Below, in pieces: positions 34,963 through 47,154 of a DNA stretch of 64,000 bases. Under the pieces are notes generated by a model that worked only from the letters and a program-made list of their open reading frames with translations, ran no database searches and had not been told where the DNA came from. Numbering within the stretch: the first letter of the stretch is position 1; the number at the start of each line of letters is the position of its first letter. Location: assembly GCA_050084985.1 (NCBI GenBank), contig JBITNC010000001.1, positions 216,256,001 to 216,320,000 of the forward strand. Reading direction: 5' to 3'. Position numbers and translations under genes: made by a program. This DNA is from Nageia nagi. Taxonomy: Eukaryota > Pinophyta.

Positions 34963-35744
34963 TTTTATCATATAAAATTTATTTATTCATTTAAATAAAT
35001 ATATTTTATTATATTAATACATACCTAGAATATTTAATTTAATGATATCAATATTTATCTTGAATATAATCATAATATCAATAATTTAATTTGATATTGT
35101 TAAGTATTGTAGAATAACTCTATTTATGTAGATACATATCAATCTAATGAGTAGGTCATATTATTATATATATAAATAAGGATCTAATAGTAAGTTCACA
35201 TCAAGAAGATACATGATCCCATATCTAGTTTTAGTGGTGGAAATCCTTTAGGTATCTCTTGATGTCATCATTAAACACTATGGTTTGTGTACTTATGCAA
35301 GCTATTCTAACATTAATAATTTATTTAGATATCACATCATTGATTGAGACATCTATATAAATTATTAACTTGATATTAAAGTAAAGAACACTCTATCAAG
35401 AACCACCAACACTCCTTATTCATGTTAAATACATTATTGGTGCTCCTTTTATACAATATATATACCACTCATGATCCTTTTTTCATGGCATTTTAGGTTA
35501 TAGGATTTGTAGTAGGATTTCTCTATCATACACATATCAAAATATCATTATTATTTGATATTGGGTATGATTTATAAGGTAAATATACAAATCATAGATC
35601 TTGATTAGTATTATCATTTTAATTCTAGAGTGGTTATCTTCATGTATTTATCTATATGGTTTAAATTACTATCTGTAACTTGAAATAGGTATTTTGGGTC
35701 TTGTAATTATTTATTTATTTACATTCTCAAAATATTTGTAAATA
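34963..35744 (+). repeat. E2 3' LTR
   Basis: The LTR starts TTTTATCATATAAAA (TG lost) after the purine run CCAAAGTGGGGTATC and ends TTTGTAAATA. A motif copy lies at 35462-35477 (ATACCACTCATGATCC). Confidence 0.88.
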
Positions 35745-36576
35745 ATATCAAGGTATGTTACTAAATAATAATATTAGAACATTTATAAAGTGGTATTAAT
35801 TATTTAATACCATGTGTATGGGATAATTGTAAATATACAAATCTCTTATGCCTTGGTAAATAAGTTATTTAAGTCTTCTTGCATACAATATGGTATCATT
35901 AGATCATGGGTGATTTTTATTTTATAACCTTACTTAAAATTAATTATAATATACAAACCACTCAAGGGTATTATTTCAATATAGATGTATCCCTAAGATA
36001 TGGGCATGTAGATGCTAGATCCTATGATGAGCCTAGTTGATAGATATGGGTAGGCTAATATCTCATATACTTGAATATAATTTAACAGTTATACTACTTA
36101 TAGTTAAGCACATAAGAATATGATGATTGTTCAATAGGTGATTAATTTTCTTGTTCATAAGGAAGTTTCTCTAGGAAAAAATATCTATTCCTATGAGTTG
36201 AATGGTTATCATTAGGTGAGAATGTGAAACCTAGTGGATGTACATTATCTTGAGTGATATGGGTCCCAAGTAGGAAACTGCTACATCATGTCTAAAATAT
36301 CTACTACATAATTTATGAAGTGTAAATGGTGTGGTCACATATAAGTCATCTCTTTAATAATATGAACATTATGGAGTGAACACTAGAATAAATTTGATTA
36401 GGGTTGGATAATCTAGACTTTATCTAATATTAGCATGTGGGTGTTGACTAGCTAGCAGCATTTAAAAGCTCATGTGGATCATATAAATCCATTCCTAGAT
36501 CTTTTAATTATTTAATGTAAAAATATAGGTCTAAAATTTAGGGTTTTATATGTTTAAAATAAGAATATGCATCACA
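35745..36576 (+). repeat. Element A 5' LTR, right part
   Basis: The part matches 62420-63298, including ACCATGTGTATGGGATAATT and the terminal TAGGGTTTT ... AAAATAAGA ... CA. It ends in CA just before a primer site. Confidence 0.88.
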
Positions 36577-36588
36577 TTGGTATCAAAG
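36577..36588 (+). other. Element A primer-binding site
   Basis: TTGGTATCAAAG follows the LTR and is a one-base variant of the initiator-Met site TGGTATCAGAG. Confidence 0.85.
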
Positions 36589-36699
36589 TATTAAGTTCAA
36601 ATTATTAGGCCTATGATCCATAGTTCTTTTGGTGTAAGAGTTTAGGAATTCAATGAGTATGCTTGAGCCTAATAATAATACTATTTGGTATACTTAGAT

Positions 36700-37985
36700 T
36701 ATGATAATTCCAAGATGTATATCAAGAGCTTTAGGAAACCAATGATAAGGTGCTAGAAATGGCCTTCCCATAAATGCTAATTCTATGAAAAACTAAAGAA
36801 ATGCTAGAGGTCAAAATGCAAATATTAGGGGTCAAAATACCAAAAATGAAATAATAAAAAATGCCAATATAAGGGTTCCCAACAATAAGAATGAGAGTTA
36901 TTCAAGTCATTCCATCTATAATAATGAAGAATAATAATCCATCATGATATTACAAGAGAAGGTAGTAAAGTAACAAGAAATAATAAATAATATATTGAAT
37001 CTAAGGGCTAAACCTCCAAGAGAAACCCTTACTTTTGGTCAAGCAAGACTTGAAAGGAGAGAAGATTTGATCTAAGCAAGAATTGAATAAGAACTTGCAT
37101 CATATTTGAAAAAATATTGAATTCCAAAATTTAATGGTAAGTAAGAATAAAAATAAGTAGAAATGTGATTAGAAGAAGTAGAAACCTACTTCTCAATGAA
37201 AAACTTGTAGCTAGAGACTAAAATAGTATGGGTTACCTATAATTTTTAGGATATTATTCTAGAATGGTAGAATGCATACAAGATTGAGCATAGGATCCAA
37301 TACCTAAAGATGCTAGAATTTACTATAATATTCTACAAAATATTCATTCCCCAAGTATATTATAATAGAAAGTATTAAGAATACTATACTTTTTAGCAAG
37401 GATTCATGAGTGTTTAGAGTTATTACCAAATATTAGTCAAACTTCTTAAGTACATTCCAAAAAATTAGAATCACCTAAAGGTGCATAGATTTATTATGGG
37501 ATTATATCCTAATATCAAAACTATGGTAAATGTATTGAATCCCAAAATGCTTAAAGAGGCATATGACCTTGCAAAAAGGGAAGTAACTTGGGAATCAAAA
37601 AGACCTTTATAAATTACAAGATTAAAGATTAAAAAGATAAGGAAATCTACCAAAAAATTCATAATGCATATAATATAAGTAATAAGAAATATAATCATGG
37701 AAACAAAGGATGGAAATCACTCTAGATTTGAGAAGAGACCATTTGGAAAGAAAGGCTTTAAGAAGGATTTCTAGAGGCATAATTAATAGTTTCATAAGCA
37801 ATATCAAAATCCTAGAAATGGAAATCAAGGTTTTTAAAACCAAGTTCAAGGGTTTCCAAGGAAAAGAGGAAATTAAAATATACAAAGATATAAGTTTCCT
37901 AAATAAAATAAATTTCATCAATATGGATGCTAGAACTATGGTGGAGTACATTATGCCAATCAATGTCCCTTGAAGATAGATCCAC
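36700..37985 (+). pseudogene. gag: Element A gag, broken
   Basis: An Asn/Gln-rich start (RGQNAN repeats near 36810) is followed by the gag domain: IPKFNGK near 37115, LEEVETYFSMKNL and ETKIVWVTYNF, then KVHRFIMGLYPNIKTMVNVL and AYDLAKREVTWESKRPL. A zinc knuckle of the form C.NYGGVHYANQCPLK spans 37928-37975, with the second Cys changed to Tyr. About ten stops and several frameshifts occur. The - strand ORFs at 37471-37996 are shadows. Confidence 0.82.
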
Positions 37986-38059
37986 CCAAAGAGCATTGAA
38001 TATTTGTAACTATTATATCAAGATAAAATAGAGAACAAGCCATACTTCTTAAAATAATT

Positions 38060-39150
38060 GGTAAAATTTTTGATAAATATTTTAATATTTTGATAGATTA
38101 TGGTGTTATAAATAGTTTTATTCCAATTATTTAGTTAAGAATATGTCAAAGGCACCATAATTTTTGATAAATGGGTGGCAAGTGAAATTTGGATTGGATC
38201 AAAAATACCATGTTAGATAATATTTTAGATATGTTTAACTAGAATTACCCAAAGGGCATATTATGTAGGATTTGTATGTAGTTCCCCTAGATTCTTACAA
38301 TATCATGTTAGGCATGGATTAGTTGATGGTCCATAAAACTTTGATTGAATTTTAGGAAAGATGGGTAGAATACATTGATGTATCTTAAAATTAATACAAA
38401 GTTCATAATGATCAAGGATATTTTAAAACTTACTTGATCACATCCATGCAAGTTAAAATAAGCATTAGAAAATGGAAAATAATTTATGCACTCAATGTTA
38501 AAGATGGGGAACAAGAGGATAAGGAGGTAGATTTACTAAATAAGTACCCTATGTTGAGAGAATATAAAGATGTGTTCCTTGTAGGTCTACCTATATTACC
38601 CTTAAAATGATAATTTGAATTCTTAATATATTTAGTTCTAGGATCTAAACCTATTTTTAGAAGTTTATATAGAATGAACACTATTGAAATGTAGGAGTTA
38701 AAAATATAATTACAAGATTTGTTAGAAAAAGGGTTGATAAAATTGACTTACCATGGGGTTTTCCTATATTATCTTTAAAGAAGAATTATAAAACAATAAG
38801 GTCATTTATTTATTATAGAATTTTAAATAAATTCACCATCAAAAATAGATATCTTTTACCTAGAATTGATGACTTATTTGATCAACTCAAAGATGCTTCT
38901 ATTTTCTCTAAGATAGATCTAAGATCAAGGTATCATCAATTAAGAATTAAGGGATTAGAAGCCCATAAGATAGCTTTCAAAATTAGGTATAAACACTATG
39001 AGTTTGTTGTATTATCTTTTGGATTAACAAATGCCCCTACAACATTCATTAATTGATGAATATTGCCTATTGAGAATACCTAGATAAGTTTGTGCTAGTA
39101 TTTATGGATGATATTCTCATCTACTCAAAGAGTAAGGAATAACATATATA
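38060..39150 (+). pseudogene. pol: Element A protease and reverse transcriptase, broken
   Basis: The protease motif LIDYGVINSFI (from a LIDSGA-type site) is near 38090-38120. The chromovirus landmark GMDWL, with W now TAG, is at 38311-38325. RT pieces are [50 protein letters not shown] and FMDDILIYSK, with the catalytic FMDD at 39101-39112. The thumb and connection region is mostly deleted between 39150 and 39210. Confidence 0.85.
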
Positions 39151-39210
39151 TTATATAAGGCTAGATATATAGGTGTTGAGAAGAAATAATTTATATGGTA
39201 AGTTATATAA

Positions 39211-41040
39211 ATGTTTACCATAGAACTAGTTCTCACTATCCCTAATCCACATGATGATTTTATAGTATGCATAGATGCTTCACTAGAAGGTTTGGATGTG
39301 TTATCACAAATTAAAAATCTAATAGCATATGAAACTAGAAAATTAAAAATACATGAGCTAAATTATGCAACTCATGATCTTGAGTTGGTAGTAGTTTTCC
39401 ATGCACTCATAATGTGGAGACACTATCTTCTAAAACAACCTTTTAAACTTGAAATGGATCAACAAAGTTTGAAGTACCTTTTCATTCAACCAAATATAAA
39501 TGCTAGGTAAGGTTGATTTATGGAATTCCTAGATGAATATGACTTTATTATTGAATACATCAAATGAAATAAAAATAAGATGTTAGATGCTTTGAGTCAT
39601 ATATTACATGTAAATTTCATGGTAAGAATTCAATTTAACTTGCTTGATCAAATGAAAGTTTTGTAGCAAGAAGATCCTTATTGTAGATCTGTCCAAGAAT
39701 TTACAAGGAAAGGTACCCCATCATCTCAAAAGTTGACTAAAAAAGATAGAATTTTCTATTTTAAGAATAGATTAGTCATTTTAGAGAAGGGAAATATAAG
39801 AAATATAATCATGTAAGAAGCTCATTAACCCCCATATGCAGCACATTTAGGAGGTATAAAGATGAGAGAAGATTTGAAATAGAGATTTTATTTAGATGGA
39901 ATGAGAAAGGATATAGTAGAATTTATGTTGAGATACCTTGAATGTTAAAAAATTAAGGTTAAAAATCAACATCTAGGTGGATATTTCTATCCACTTGATG
40001 TTCCTACACATAAATGACAAGTGATTTTAATAGATTTTATTATTGATTTGTCAAAAACTAGATTTCATCATGACTCAATCCTGGTAGTGGTTGATAGTTT
40101 AACCAAAGTGGCACATTTTATACCTAGTAATAACATTTATGATGCTCCTATAGTAGTATATAATTTTACCCATAAAATTTTCATATTGCATGGATTTCTT
40201 AAGGTAATCATATTAGATAGAGATTCTAAGTTCACCTTTATGTTTTGGAAATCATTATATAAGGCATTAGGTACAAAATTGAATATGAGTTCAACATATC
40301 ATCTCAATATAGATGGGTAGACTAAATAAGTGAATAGAGCCCTTAAGGATATGCTTAGAATGTATTGCATGAAACAAAAGACTAAATGGAAGGATTACCT
40401 CTATTTGGTCAAATTTTCCTATAATAATGGTTATCATTCTTATTTGGGAATGGCTGCTTTTGAGGCTCTTTACATAAGGAGATGTAGGATTGCTTTATAT
40501 TTAAATAATCAAGAGGATTGAGTGATGATCCAACCTTAATTTTTAAAGCAAATGGAGGAATAACTAAAGTTTATTTGATGAAAGTTGAAGGAAGCTACCA
40601 ATCAATAAAAGGGTTATGATAATCTTAAGAGAACTCCTCAAGAATTTGCTATGGATGATAAATTATTATTATAAGTTTGACCTATAAAAAGTGCCATCAA
40701 TTCAATTAAATTAGATCCTTAATTTGTTGGTCCTTTTGAGATAGTTTATAATAAAAGTTTAGTTGCCTACAAAATTGCTTTTCCATCAAGTTTGTCAAAA
40801 ATGCATGATGTCTTTCATGTCTCTATTGAAAAAGTGTGTGGCTTACACTTCTAATGTGTTTAATTTTTCTAATTTATAAATGTTATACCCTCATGTTTAT
40901 GAACTTATCCCTATTAGAATTCTAGTTTTTAGAAATAAGAAATTAAGAAATTAGGAGATTCATGAGTGTCTAGTATAATGGGATAAGTATTCTAAATCAT
41001 CTTCCACTTAGGAACCTAAATCCACTATGAGAAGATAATT
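39211..41040 (+). pseudogene. pol: Element A RNase H, integrase and chromodomain, broken
   Basis: RNase H is readable at 39250-39510 (FIVCIDASLEGLDVLSQ, LNYATHDLELVVVFHAL, WRHYLL). The integrase zinc region (AAHLGG...YLEC) lies at 39830-39950 and the core at 40021-40521. The core holds LIDFIIDLSKTRFHHDSILV, DRDSKFTF and KFSYNNGYHSYLGMAAFEAL, with GQTK-type Gln now TAG at 40318-40320. The tail IHECLV.WDKYSKSSST.EP (40950-41020) matches the chromodomain core of chromoviruses (Tekay/Del type). Stops are mostly TAG. Confidence 0.85.
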
Positions 41041-41092
41041 TTATAATTATATTATGATTATATTTAATAACATAAAGGATTGTGTTCCTTTT

Positions 41093-41100
41093 AAGGGGGG
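41093..41100 (+). other. Element A polypurine tract
   Basis: AAGGGGGG directly precedes TAGTATATAATGACCC, the presumed LTR start (TG changed to TA). Confidence 0.75.
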
Positions 41101-44100
41101 TAGTATATAATGACCCACCTAATTACACTATTAATACTTGAGTACTATTGAAGTACTAATGAGATTTAAATGAATTAATCTATGTTATGATGAGTTTTTA
41201 ATAGTGATATAATTCAATTATTTCAATTTGATGCTAACTTTGAGATGTTTTGACATATTTCATAAGCTAAACTAAGATGGAAAGTGTGGAAAAGATACAA
41301 TGAACCAAGAATGAATTGGTAATAGGAACGAAAGGGTAAGAGTGAGGAAATAATTGGTGTTAGTTCCTTAATAAACCCTAATGACCATCATAGGTAAGAT
41401 ATGTGGTTGATTTTTTATTATGAATTTTCACCATTTAGGATGGAAAGGAATATTTCCTTCCTTTAAATTCAATTTTTTTATATATAGTTGTTAGTAAACT
41501 AAAGTGGAAAATAAAATAAGAAAAGTTAGAATGGACTAAGGTCACCTTCTAATGTAATAAAATATTTAATGGTTATGAAAAAAATTGCATAATGACCCTA
41601 CTTATTTTTATTTTTTTATGTTAGGTACGAATAATAGTTGGCACTAACTTATCAGTTAATAAAAAAGGTTCCAAGATATTAAATTCCATTACAATCATCA
41701 ATAACTTTAATCAAACCTACCCAAAACATTATTGAAAGGATAAAAAGATATTCATTTGTACACACTTGAATCTCCTTGGATATAAATAGAAATATCAAAC
41801 ATTAGAAAAAATATCTACCCATATCTTATTCTTTCATCTTTGTTATTCTCAAGCTTAGGTGTAGAGTTATGTGAATAAAATAAGTCCCTCCCTCTCCAAG
41901 ATTAGGTGCATTCTATTGCATTTCTAAAATGCTTGGTTAAAGTAGTTCTATTTTTATGTTATTTAATGAGTTGTATTAAAGCATTGATTATTAAAGGCTT
42001 ATGGAGTTTAATTGTTGATAGAGTTCATATACTATTTGAAGGGACATATTGATTATTTTGTTTCACATGTTGCATGTAAAGGTTGGTACCTTATCATTTT
42101 TTTAAAAGGTAAATAAGTGTACTATTATTTATTTTTCTTTCTAGTTAGTGGTTAGTTTAATAAAGGATAGTTTGATATTATGTGACATGTTAATTGAAGA
42201 GTCATGTCATTGGTTTATTTGATAACTCCCTTATCATGTATACTCAAGGAATTCACTTAGTAAAAGTTTAGAAATTCTCCCTTAATAATCATGCTTTGAG
42301 ATTTAGTATGTTATTCTCTCTCTTGAATTTTCTATTTTTTCTTGAGAGAAATCCATTTTGATCAATCTCTTCCACCCATGAAGTTTGGTTGGTAACTCAT
42401 AGATTGAGTGTATTCTCCCATGTTTTACATTCATGGTTATTTGGATATTCATAGCCATAATACTTGATGTAAAAGCTTCTTTTTCTTTCAACTATTATTT
42501 AATGGATTTATATATCTCCTTCTTGGCTTGTGGTGATAATAAGACTTGATTTCAAAGGTTCTAAGTTTGATCTTACTCTTTAGTGTCACCACTTTTTGAT
42601 AAATCTCATTTTGTATGTAGTCCTATCATTATTGTCTTCTACAAAACATGCCTATGATATAACAAATTCATAGACCCTATGAATAATTTTACTTATTAGG
42701 CAAAAGCAACTATAGTATTTGGTGAGAAAATATTTTCAACTACTCTCTCCTTGAGTTCATACAATGGTACATGTTGAAAGAATGTTGATAGAAGTTCCAA
42801 AGTTTTGCTTCATGCTTAACCATTAAATTTGCTTAAACTTCAAATAAAATTCCTATGTTTATCTCATTCTAGGTCTATGAGATTTATAGGTAAATGAAGT
42901 ATAAAATATTCTAAATTGATCCCTCTAAACTAATCAAAATTCTCTAATATATATAAAATAAGGAAGAAATGGCTATCACACCTCATCAAAAATGTTATAA
43001 GAATGTAATTCTTTTCCTACATAGTCTTATAAAACTATTCTATGATGTATAAATTAGTGATGTATTAAGTATAAAATAATTTTGAATCAATTTGACCATC
43101 GATTTCCTTTCTGTAATGATAATTTTTCCTTCAATACATGTTATATCTATTAAAAATAATGTGTTGATTTATATTAATGAATTCTATTAAATAATAATAG
43201 GAATATCTATCATATATTATTCCTTTTCTAATTAAAGTAAAGTCTTTTGAAATCCATAAGTCTCACATTCTACTCAACACTTATTAATTATTTGATTAGC
43301 AATAATATGTGGTAGCCAAATTTTAGATTAATTAACATATTACATTAATAAGATAGGTATGAGATAAAGTACGAAAGTTTTTAAATAAAAATAATTTGTA
43401 AAACTTAATTTTATAATAGTGTAGTTGTTATGGTTAGTTATGAGAAATCCTTTAAGGTTAAAAATGATTAATGTAAATAAATATCACATTCCTAAATGAA
43501 TAGAGACTAATTTCTTAAAAATAAAAGAGTTACTTATGATCGAGGAAGGGAGGAGCCAAATCCTCTTGAGGTCCATAAAAATAGTTTTAATTGGATGGGA
43601 ATATTGTGAATAAACTCATTTGCATCATGGTCATAAATGAAAAAAAAGGATATCCTAGTCCTCAAACTCTATACCATTCCTAATACTCAACCAAATTCTA
43701 CATTGATCCTTAGTAAGAAGCTTGACAAAAGATGATGAAGACTCATCAAAGATGCATTGAAGATCAATAGAGGTGTTTCTACAATAAGGAGAAGATGTAT
43801 TAAAGAATAATTTTATTTGTTATGGATTATAAATAGGAGCCAATTATGCTTTAATAAAGTTACAATCCTATTTGCATCCTAGGATCATTTATAAATATTA
43901 TTTTTTCCCTTGTATTAACTTATGCTTGTAATATTTAATGAAAGGTAGTTTCATGAATTTTTAATAATGAATGGATAATTTTAAGAGATTCTTAAGTTAA
44001 TAATTTATAGTTAATAATTAGATGTATATTATTAATTCAATATCTCTCATTCCTCTTACTTTGCTTAGATAATAATGGATACATGTTGAAATTGAATAGG

Positions 44101-44385
44101 GTTAACAATAACATCAAGTTTTTATGACATAAATATAGTATGCAGCTATCACAAGATCATTTGATTTAATAGAAATAGAAAAATAGTGTTGACCAAATGT
44201 GTTTGTAAAGATCTCTAAATTTAGGAGATTAATAAGGTCAATAATTATAATAAACCTTAATGGATTGGAAAAGATCATAACTTAGAATTATGGTTCCAAA
44301 TTGAGGTTTGGATTAAATTAGGAAATATTAGGGATCCATAGGATCAAAATGGGAATGAATGGAATCAATTGGGAACTAATGGAAT
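41101..44385 (+). repeat. Element A 3' LTR, left part
   Basis: The first 2.1 kb has no partner in the 5' LTR. It contains a TATA box, TATAAATA, at 41781-41788. From 43193 on it matches 26652-27845. It ends with GGAAT (44381-44385), the target duplication of E3. No gene is seen in it. The small - strand ORF at 42303-42491 lacks any family signature. Confidence 0.82.
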
Positions 44386-45219
44386 TGTAGACACCTAAAA
44401 ATGTCCCTCTTTAACTAAGTAAACATTGAGATAATCATAACTCTTTATACAAGCCTCAAACAAGCTTGAAAACTCCATTATTGAATAGCTCTCATCAAAC
44501 ACATGCTAAACAAGTGGTCATATAACCCCTTTTTGATAAAATTTGACTATTAGGCGATCATTTTTAATATTGTTAACTAGTCCCTAGCGTTCACCTTGAA
44601 TCACCAGCATTTTCATCCAGTCATCGATGTTCGCATTACAAACACTGATGATTCTATAACAACCAAAAAAAAACCAAAAGGAAGCTAAAATGATTCATTC
44701 TTCCAAGATGATGTGGCTAGAGGGGGTCAATTATGACCTACAGTGGCTTTTCACTTCCCCTTACCCGCATTGGAATGTCTCACCTAAAAATCTATAAATA
44801 CAAGCTAATAGATCCATCTAAAAGCCCCAAGTGAACCCAAGTTTGAAGTAGGGTAATGCTACCAAAATCTTGTGAGCTCATACCTTTTATTGTTTTATGC
44901 TAGTTTCAATTTATTACATTATCATACATAGATGCTTTGATGTTATTGTCTCTTGCATGTGTGTAGGATTTACAGGTTGTTCACATCAAGGAGAGAGGCA
45001 AGCAAATCCAAAAAACAATGAAGATCTAACATTCTTATTTTGGCAATGGCATTTGTAAAAAGTCCCTTCTAAAGGCATATTGTAGTTTGAACTGAATATC
45101 AATATCAATTTGCAATAACAACATGCATATCTATTTCATATTATTTGAGGTTCAGTGAAGATTGAAGAATAATTTTATTGTATGTTATTCTACATTCCAG
45201 CTCCATTTTCACTACAACA
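44386..45219 (+). repeat. E3 5' LTR
   Basis: The 834-bp LTR starts TGTAGACACCTAAAAATG and ends TCACTACAACA. TATAAATA lies at 44793-44800. Confidence 0.95.
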
Positions 45220-45240
45220 TTCTGGCGCTAGAAGGAGTGC
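45220..45240 (+). other. E3 primer-binding region
   Basis: TTCTGGCGCTAGAAGGAG follows the LTR. TGGCGC-type primer sites are common in the Tat/Athila group. The exact tRNA is not assigned. Confidence 0.65.
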
Positions 45241-47154
45241 CCCTCCATTATTGATAGGGAGGTTTTGTGTTAAAATAATTTTACCTTTCTATTATTTGGT
45301 TTATTTTGATTTTTTTGAATAATAACTTCAAATTTTGAGTTCTATGCTTTTTTGGAACTCTGTTGTAGAAATGCCAGTGACTGGGATCAGACATTGATGA
45401 CTGTAAAGGAATGCCAGTGACTCTAATAGAATTCAATCGAATGCCAATGACTATAACCAAATACTAGTGTTCTATATCTAAACACTAGTGAATCAAACTC
45501 CAGGTCATTTTTGTCTCTTTTGCTACTTTTAGAAAACAAAAATGTATAAAATAAATTTAAGAACACTGTTGAGTGTGATTTCTTTGCCTAAAATGCATAT
45601 AGGAATGGGTAGAAAAGGTTAAATGTATATCTCTTATTAATTTATTCTATGTATAATGGTATGTATTTACTTTCATGTTTTGCGTGAAGGGTATGCACAC
45701 ATTAATACTTCTTATCTTGTCTACTTATGCTCTCCCTTTGTGCTTCATGCGATCTAAGGTGACTAGAATAGACTTGATAAGAAGGAGTAATTAATTTTTC
45801 TTTTCTTTCACAATCACACTACAAATACATTAATACTTTTTATTTTGTCTACTTATGCTCTCCCTTTGTGCTTTGTGTGATCTAAGGTGACTAGAATAGA
45901 CTTGATAAGAAGGAGTAATTAATTTTTCTTTTCTTGCACATTCACACTATCATTAATTGGTTTAATTTATCTTCACATAATGACCTCTTACTAGTAAGAG
46001 GAGGCAATTTACTACACATAATACTTCTACCATTGGAAGGAGTAAATGAATCACACTTAATTTGGAATGAACTTAAAAGAAATAAATCAAGTTTTTGGGT
46101 AGTATAAATCATATTAAAAGGTTAATTAATTGGATGGGTTCGAACACATTAAGTACTTTCACTTAATAAAGTATGCTCTCACTTTTGCGCTTCAAGCGAT
46201 CCTAAGTGATCAGAAATAAGTTAAGTGAAAGAGGTAAAATTTATTCACATTTTATTTTGAAATTTAATTCACATTAACACTCTTGAAGAGCTCTATCCTT
46301 TCCACTCCATTGGAGGTCAAAGGGATGTGACCCTTGGAGGAGTAATTGAACCTCACTTAATTAATTTATCTATACTTAATGACTTTTTACTAAGTCTTCT
46401 CTTACCACTCCATTGGGGGTCGAAGAGATATGTGACTAGTAAGAAGAGGGAATTTATCACATATAAAACTTTCACAGCTGGAAGGAGTTAATGAAGATCA
46501 TTAAGAGGTTGGATAATGAATGACATTATAATTAAAAAGAACAATGGGGTTTATTAAGGTCAAAGTCCACTTAAAATAAACTTTGATTGCATCACATTAA
46601 GATAAGATAAGTAAATGGACATGAATGTTTGGGTGGGTAGTATGCATAAATGTATTTTACTTATTTAAATTGCATTTCATAAGGCCTTAAAGGGATAATT
46701 GAACATTAATGAGTTGGATTTCACTACCAACCATTAATTTTTACTTCTTTGTACCCACCGACATTACACACTTGAAGCCATAGAGCTAGTTACGCTTGGA
46801 GGTAATGACCAAGGTGACTCTCCTTTAGATAGGAGTAAAAAAAGGAGACTCTTCTAGAACCAAGCCAAAAGCCATAGAAACTTGTGAACATTACTTAGAA
46901 TTACCCAACCTACCTTGTTTAACACTTGACTAGTCAAAACAAACTAGGAAAATTAAAAAGATAAAATAAACAACTCATATCATTCATTTAACTTAGATAT
47001 TAAAAATATGTGAAAAAATTAAAGAAGATAATCACATCGTTAAAAGTAGGTTTTGCATATAGGCTGTTTGTGCATTAAAATGTCTTCTTGAAAACATAAT
47101 ATAAAAGATAAAAATAAAGTTTTCTTTTATGATGCTTGTTTATGATATCTAAAA
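45241..47154 (+). other. E3 leader with repeated segments
   Basis: No gene is seen. A ~125-bp segment at 45700-45829 is repeated directly at 45830-45952, sharing TTATGCTCTCCCTTTGTGCT and GACTTGATAAGAAGGAGTAA. Looser copies of the GGAAGGAGTAA phrase recur near 46035, 46340 and 46485. A run of TGACT-ending motifs (ATGCCAGTGACT and variants) lies at 45370-45490. Confidence 0.7.

Larger units (their letters stand above)
28114..35744 (+). mobile_element. E2: second gag-only LTR element with antisense PMD gene
   Basis: LTRs at 28114-28904 and 34963-35744 are relatives of the E1 LTRs. The internal order is the same as E1 and of similar size (about 6.06 versus 5.99 kb). The right flank ATATC (35745-35749) equals the empty site ATATC at 62420-62424 in the other A LTR. 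The left flank ATCTT (28109-28113) would be its mutated partner. LTR divergence is clearly higher than in E1, so E2 is older. No pol is visible. Confidence 0.88.

Noticed and set aside
37471-37996. Two - strand hydrophobic ORFs
   Set aside because: Shadows of the element A gag, which has its zinc knuckle and gag motifs on the + strand.
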